The notes under the pieces: generated by a model | What the model was told of the DNA's origin: nothing | What the model saw: the letters and a program-made list of their open reading frames with translations, nothing else | The model's database searches: none | Program-made: the position numbers and the translations under genes | Source of the DNA: a bacterium | GTDB taxonomy: Bacteria > Elusimicrobiota > Elusimicrobia > Elusimicrobiales > UBA9959 | Direction: 5' to 3' | DNA: 55,922 bases | NCBI GenBank assembly: GCA_021786295.1 | Contig: JAJYNO010000018.1 | Span: 1 to 55,922, forward strand | Shown here: in pieces, positions 52,366-55,922 of the stretch | Layout of the letters: the number at the start of each line of letters is the position of its first letter | Numbering within the stretch: the first letter of the stretch is position 1

Positions 52366-54054
52366 TCAGTCGGAGATCCTGGCCTGCCGGCCCGCTGGCC
52401 TCTGCGTTATCGGCAGGTCCGGCTTGATGCCCTTGAGCGTGATGATCTTGGAAGCTATCTCCCGGAAGGCCGGCGCGGCCGTCTCTCCGCCGTAGATCAT
52501 CCCCTTCGGGTTGTCGACTACGACGAGGATCGTGTACTGCGGGTGGTGCTGCGGGAAGAAGCCCGCGAAGGAGGCCACGTTCCTGCCGGTCATGTACTTG
52601 CCGGTCTTCGGGTCTATCTTGTTGGCGGTCCCGGTCTTGCCGGAGATGGAGTAGCCGGGTATATCGGCGTTGCGCCCGGTGCCGGACACCACTACGTCGC
52701 GCAGTATCGCCCTGACGCGCCGGCTGGTCTCGGGCTTGATGGCCTGGCGTATCACGGCAGGCTGGTTGGCGAAGAGCACCTTGCCGTCGGCGTCGGTGAT
52801 GCTGTCCACCAGGCGCGGCGCGTAGAGCCTGCCGCCGTTGGCTATCGCCGAGTAGGCGTCCAGCATCTGCAGCGGCGTGGCCGCTACGCCGTGGCCGTAG
52901 GCGGCCACCGCCAGCTCTATCGGCTTGAACTTGTCCATCGGACGCAGCAGGCCAGCGGATTCGCCCGCGAAGCCGAGCCCGGATTTCTCTCCGAAGCCGA
53001 AGGCTTTTACGTAAAGATAGAAGTTCTTGATCCCGAGCTTCAGCGCCACCTTGCCCATGCCGATGTTGGAGGAGTGCTCCATTATCTCCGGTATCGTCAG
53101 CGTCTTTTCCGGCTCGTGGTCGTGGATGGTCACCTTGTCGTTGAAGTGCCAGGCGCCGTTCTCGCAGAAGAAGGAGTCGCTCTCGCTGACCGTGCCTGTC
53201 TCCAGGGCCGCCGACAGCGTGACGGCCTTGAACGTGGAGCCCGGTTCGTAGACCCATTCCACCGGGTCTATCCTGTCCAGGTTGCGCGGCCAGGAGGACA
53301 TAGCCAGGATCGCGCCGGAATTTGGGTCCTGCACAAGGGCCATGCCGAGGTCGGCGTGGTAGGCGTCCACCACCCTGCGTATGGCCTCCTGGGCGAAGTA
53401 CTGGATGTTCTTGTCTATCGTCAGGTGCAGGTCCCTGGGCTGGGCGCCCTTCTCCTGCTGCCCCTGGAAGATGACGCGGCCGGCCGCGTCGCGCACTATC
53501 TCGCGGTTGCTTACGCGGCCGCTGAGGACCTTGTCGTAGAGCAGCTCCACGCCGGTAAGGCCCTTGTCGGCGCGGGTGACCCCGATGATGCTGCGCGCGA
53601 TGTCCCCGGACGGGTAGTAGCGGCTCTCCACCGGCGTCATCGTGACGCCTTTGATCCCGAGCGCCTTCACGGCCTCGTACTCGTTCCTGCCTATGCCCTT
53701 CTTGACGTAAAGGAAGTTCCTGGCCTGCCGGAACCTCGCCCGGAACGAGGCCGGCAGCGAGAGGGCGCGGGAGAGCCCGGCGATGTCCCGCGCGGGATCT
53801 TCTAGGTCCTTCTTCGAGAGGGAGACGTCCCAGGTCACTATGGACTGGGCCAGCAGGTCGCCATTGTCGTCGTAGATGCGGCCGCGAGGGCCTATCTCGG
53901 AAACGGTGCGGTTGAACTCGCGCGAGGCCGTTTCAGAAAGTTTTTCGTGCCTGAAGGTCTGCAGCCAGAAAAGCCTGACGCCGATAGCCAGGGACGGGAG
54001 GACGGCCAGCGCGGCGCAGAACTGTATTCTTGAGCGTAGAGTCGGAGATATCAT
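52366..54054 (-). CDS. ftsI: Septal peptidoglycan transpeptidase (penicillin-binding protein 3)
   Basis: 562 residues: short cytoplasmic N-terminus, one membrane helix (about 10-31), the pedestal domain (IGPRGRIYDDNGDLLAQS), and a transpeptidase domain with catalytic STFK (in EPGSTFKAVTLSA), SSN (in EHSSNIGMGK) and KTG (in SGKTGTANK). No PASTA domains. The ATG at 54054 has no ribosome binding site. A well-placed TGGAGG sits instead before an ATG at 54136 in another frame, so the 5' end may contain a frameshift. Partner of FtsW. Confidence 0.93.
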   Translation of the reverse strand: MISPTLRSRIQFCAALAVLPSLAIGVRLFWLQTFRHEKLSETASREFNRTVSEIGPRGRIYDDNGDLLAQSIVTWDVSLSKKDLEDPARDIAGLSRALSLPASFRARFRQARNFLYVKKGIGRNEYEAVKALGIKGVTMTPVESRYYPSGDIARSIIGVTRADKGLTGVELLYDKVLSGRVSNREIVRDAAGRVIFQGQQEKGAQPRDLHLTIDKNIQYFAQEAIRRVVDAYHADLGMALVQDPNSGAILAMSSWPRNLDRIDPVEWVYEPGSTFKAVTLSAALETGTVSESDSFFCENGAWHFNDKVTIHDHEPEKTLTIPEIMEHSSNIGMGKVALKLGIKNFYLYVKAFGFGEKSGLGFAGESAGLLRPMDKFKPIELAVAAYGHGVAATPLQMLDAYSAIANGGRLYAPRLVDSITDADGKVLFANQPAVIRQAIKPETSRRVRAILRDVVVSGTGRNADIPGYSISGKTGTANKIDPKTGKYMTGRNVASFAGFFPQHHPQYTILVVVDNPKGMIYGGETAAPAFREIASKIITLKGIKPDLPITQRPAGRQARISD

Positions 54055-54136
54055 GGAGGGCGGCTCTGGCGAATCCGGAACCGCCGTGGACCGGTATCCT
54101 GTCGAACAAAGACCTTAACTTCTTCATTTCCGCCAT
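53933..54136 (-). other. Short reading frame with good RBS overlapping the ftsI start, possibly the displaced ftsI N-terminus
   Basis: ATG at 54136 with TGGAGG 4-5 bases upstream and 25 bases after the ftsL stop opens a frame beginning MAEMKKLRSLFDRIPVHGG. It runs 67 codons, crossing the ftsI start in the +1 frame. Its first 28 residues would make a normal basic cytoplasmic tail for FtsI. The rest, inside ftsI, is probably not coding. Confidence 0.3.
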
Positions 54137-54161
54137 GGGGCCTCCAGGCGGGGGCTGCGGC

Positions 54162-54497
54162 TCAGGAGGACCTGCGCAGGAAAAGTTTGGCCAGCCAGCC
54201 CCGCCCCGCCTTGTCCGAAGCCGGCCTGCCGTCCATTATGACCACGGCGCCCGGCTGCGGATAGACCATGCCGAGCTTCATGGCCTCGGTTTCCAGTTTT
54301 TCGGGAGAGAGAGAGACGTCTATCTCCTTCTTGAGGTAGGTGTTGGCGTTCTGCAGGTCCCTGATCTCCTTGCGCATGCTCTCTATCCGGTAGCCCAGTT
54401 TAACAGCCTGCACGTTCTGCCACGCGAACATGAACGCCGCGGCGCATACCGCGCCCAGCGCGGCCAGCCTCAGGTTCCTGGTCTTTTTCCTCATCAT
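54162..54497 (-). CDS. ftsL: Cell division protein FtsL
   Basis: 111 residues: basic cytoplasmic start, one membrane helix (about 10-29), then a periplasmic coiled coil (AVKLGYRIESMRKEIRDLQNANTYLKKEI) with leucine-zipper spacing and a conserved-style LSPEKLETEAMKLGMVYPQPG. FtsL forms the FtsQLB complex. Position between rsmH and ftsI is the classic location. Sequence is poorly conserved in this family, so context carries much of the call. Confidence 0.85.
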   Translation of the reverse strand: MMRKKTRNLRLAALGAVCAAAFMFAWQNVQAVKLGYRIESMRKEIRDLQNANTYLKKEIDVSLSPEKLETEAMKLGMVYPQPGAVVIMDGRPASDKAGRGWLAKLFLRRSS

Positions 54498-54516
54498 ATC
54501 GCCTGTTCCCCTTGCG

Positions 54517-54687
54517 TTACTCCATGCTGAAAAGCTCTATCCTCTTCACCCCGTGCTTTTCCCAGAGGTAGAAGATCTTCGTCGGGCACGCGGAGCCCTT
54601 GAGGCCGTTGAACTTTGGCTTGTGAGTCCTGCCGTGCAGCAGTTTGCTGAACTTCGCCCCAGCTTTCAGTATGTTCTCCGGATACAT
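54517..54687 (-). CDS. Small basic protein of unknown function in the dcw cluster
   Basis: 56 residues beginning MYPENILKAGAKFSKLL, rich in Lys, His and Gly, with a single cysteine and a C-terminal IFYLWEKHGVKRIELFSME. No signal or membrane segment. GGGAGGG directly precedes the ATG, and the gene exactly fills the gap between rsmH and ftsL with spacing typical of this operon. No family recognised. Confidence 0.6.
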   Translation of the reverse strand: MYPENILKAGAKFSKLLHGRTHKPKFNGLKGSACPTKIFYLWEKHGVKRIELFSME

Positions 54688-54737
54688 ATACCCTCCCGTC
54701 CTTTTGCGTTTTAAGCGGCCCCTCAGGTGTCCAGATC

Positions 54738-55658
54738 CTAAAGCTTCTCTATGACCCTCAGCTTCGCGCTGCGGGAGCGTTTGTTGGCCGCGACCTCGGC
54801 CTCTCCGGGCGCGACCGGTTTGCGGGTCACCAGCTCCCAGCCCCCCATCTTGGCCATCAGCCGGAAGGTCTCCTTGACGATGCGGTCCTCGAGCGAATGG
54901 AAGGTTATGATGCCGAGCCTGGCGCCAGGCTTCAGTAGCGGCATCACCTTCTGTATGCCGCGCGTCAGGTTGTCGAACTCGTAGTTGACGGCCACGCGCA
55001 GCGCGAGAAAAGTCTTCGTGGCAGGGTGGATCTTCTGCCCTCCGAACTGTGCCGCTCCGCTCCACGCCCCGCGGGCCGGCGCCACGCGGGAGATCAGCGC
55101 GGCCAGTTCGGCGGTGGTCTCCAGCGGCTTCGCCCGGCGCGCCTCCAGTACGGCTTTCGCTATGCGGCCGGACCGGCGCTCGCCGCAGACGCGGATCAGG
55201 TGCTCTATCTGCTCGTAGGGCCACTGGTTGATGATCGTGTAGGCGGTCAGCGGGTTGTCCGGGTTGATCCGCATGTCCAGCGGCCCGTCGTGCTTGAGGC
55301 TGAAGCCGCGCGAGGGCTTGTCGAAGTGCAGCGACGAGATGCCGAGGTCGAACAGCGCGCCGGAGAGCGAACGTATCCCCTCCCGGGCCGTTATCTCGTC
55401 GATGTTCGCGAAGTTGCCCTGAACGATCCTGACGCGGGAACCGAAGCGCTTGAGCTTGTCGGCGGCCACCCCCGCCATCTCGGGGTCCCAGTCTATGCCG
55501 AGCACGTCCGCCTCGGCCGGCAGCGCGTCCAGCAGCCGGGCGGTGTGGCCGCCCATGCCCAGAGTGGCGTCGACGTACGTGCCCTTCTTCTCGGTGGCCA
55601 GCAGCCCGACCACTTCGTCGGCCAGGACGGGAACGTGCGTGTACGGCTGTTCCGTCAT
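54738..55658 (-). CDS. rsmH: 16S rRNA (cytosine(1402)-N4)-methyltransferase
   Basis: Methylates N4 of C1402 in 16S rRNA. 306 residues: the start HVPVLADEVVGLL, SAM motif DATLGMGGHTARLL, LFDLGISSLHFDKPSRGFS and C-terminal ITFHSLEDRIVKETF are family hallmarks. The ATG at 55658 overlaps the mraZ stop (ATGA), excluding the longer upstream frame. Confidence 0.97.
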   Translation of the reverse strand: MTEQPYTHVPVLADEVVGLLATEKKGTYVDATLGMGGHTARLLDALPAEADVLGIDWDPEMAGVAADKLKRFGSRVRIVQGNFANIDEITAREGIRSLSGALFDLGISSLHFDKPSRGFSLKHDGPLDMRINPDNPLTAYTIINQWPYEQIEHLIRVCGERRSGRIAKAVLEARRAKPLETTAELAALISRVAPARGAWSGAAQFGGQKIHPATKTFLALRVAVNYEFDNLTRGIQKVMPLLKPGARLGIITFHSLEDRIVKETFRLMAKMGGWELVTRKPVAPGEAEVAANKRSRSAKLRVIEKL

Positions 55659-55922
55659 ATGTCCAGTATCTTGCCGAACTTCCCGAGAGAAGGTTCGATC
55701 ACGTCTTTCCTGTATTTCGACCAAGCCCGCGCATCCCATATTTCAGCCTTGTTCCCCACGCCGCGTATCAGGACGTCCTTCTTGAGGCCGGCGTACGCTT
55801 TCTGATTCTGCGGCACTAAGATCCTGCCCTGCTCGTCCAGCTCCGCGTCGCAGGCGTTCCCGAAGAAGAAGCGCTTGAACGCCCGCTCCTCCTCCTTGTT
55901 CTCGGACTTGAACACCTGAGAT
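55655..55922 (-). CDS. mraZ: MraZ transcription regulator, C-terminal part, cut by window edge
   Basis: DNA-binding AbrB/SpoVT-fold regulator at the head of dcw clusters. The 89 codons present cover the second half: RAFKRFFFGNACDAELDEQGRILVPQNQ and the family's AGLKKDVLIRGVGNKAEIW. The frame stays open through the window end, so the first AbrB-like repeat and true start lie beyond. The stop overlaps rsmH. Confidence 0.93.
   Translation of the reverse strand, partial: SQVFKSENKEEERAFKRFFFGNACDAELDEQGRILVPQNQKAYAGLKKDVLIRGVGNKAEIWDARAWSKYRKDVIEPSLGKFGKILDI

Noticed and set aside
53933-54136. An independent 67-codon gene overlapping ftsI
   Set aside because: Its second half is inside ftsI and Arg/Pro-rich like other shadow frames; the good ribosome binding site is better explained as that of ftsI itself.

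Overview
The window is a dense, high-GC bacterial chromosome segment. Genes are packed head to tail, often with ATGA or TGATG stop/start overlaps. I see no insertion sequence, prophage, CRISPR array or rRNA, and no gene-free gap over 300 bases; the longest are 37863-38080, 1309-1485 and 21906-22045. The cell is a diderm: there is a TolC-type outer-membrane channel, a tripartite RND pump, lipoboxes and exported proteins. MurE carries the DNPR motif of meso-diaminopimelate enzymes. Isoleucine is often encoded by ATA despite the high GC (11 of 27 Ile codons in the glutamine synthetase gene by my count). Gene content and style fit a deep-branching diderm phylum such as Elusimicrobiota, but that is an inference.

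Layout. 1-6.0 kb: pnp (partial) and rpsO on the minus strand behind a good sigma70-type promoter, glutamine synthetase on plus with a terminator, then a minus-strand group (DUF155/RMD1 membrane protein, TlpA-like lipoprotein, CinA). 6.0-19.7 kb, plus strand: DUF4404 protein, small membrane protein, pyruvate phosphate dikinase, gmk, rpoZ-like gene, family-4 uracil-DNA glycosylase, a PriA that has lost its helicase motifs, tyrS, a FecR-domain protein, thpR, mltG, tRNA-Ala(CGC) with terminator, an unknown protein, asnS and an HD-domain protein. 19.7-29.6 kb, minus strand: response regulator and REC-PAS-histidine kinase, an exported unknown protein, a B12-binding radical SAM protein, a membrane protein, lipA, aspS, hisS and a Crp/Fnr regulator.

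29.7-37.9 kb is a heavy-metal module on the minus strand. It reads ECF sigma factor, anti-sigma factor with a cysteine-rich extracytoplasmic tail, small membrane protein, CusC, CusB and CusA homologues, a small membrane protein with two histidines near or in its last helix, and a YHS plus heavy-metal-binding-domain protein. The CP-x-CGM motif recurs in the anti-sigma factor, CusB and the YHS protein, suggesting one self-regulated metal (probably Cu/Ag) sensing and export system. Just beyond it, on plus, lies a short structured RNA with its own -10 box and an intrinsic terminator in front of a cupin gene.

38.5-55.9 kb, mostly minus strand, is a split division and cell-wall (dcw) cluster. One block is mraZ, rsmH, a 56-codon unknown gene, ftsL, ftsI, murE, murF and a ROK sugar kinase. 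The second block is mraY, murD, ftsW, murG, an Ldh-family dehydrogenase and, behind a separate promoter, a membrane protein, a HEAT-repeat lipoprotein and a flavin-reductase-like protein. The two blocks are separated by a divergent SdpR/SdpI-type repressor and membrane-protein pair. That pair has a perfect consensus promoter (TTGACA, 17 bp, TATAAT) and a perfect 7-bp inverted-repeat operator.

A recurring feature is genes with no ribosome binding site whose start codon lies exactly where transcription should begin after a -10 box (tyrS, murE, the 41498 membrane protein, possibly the ECF sigma gene). This suggests leaderless mRNAs.
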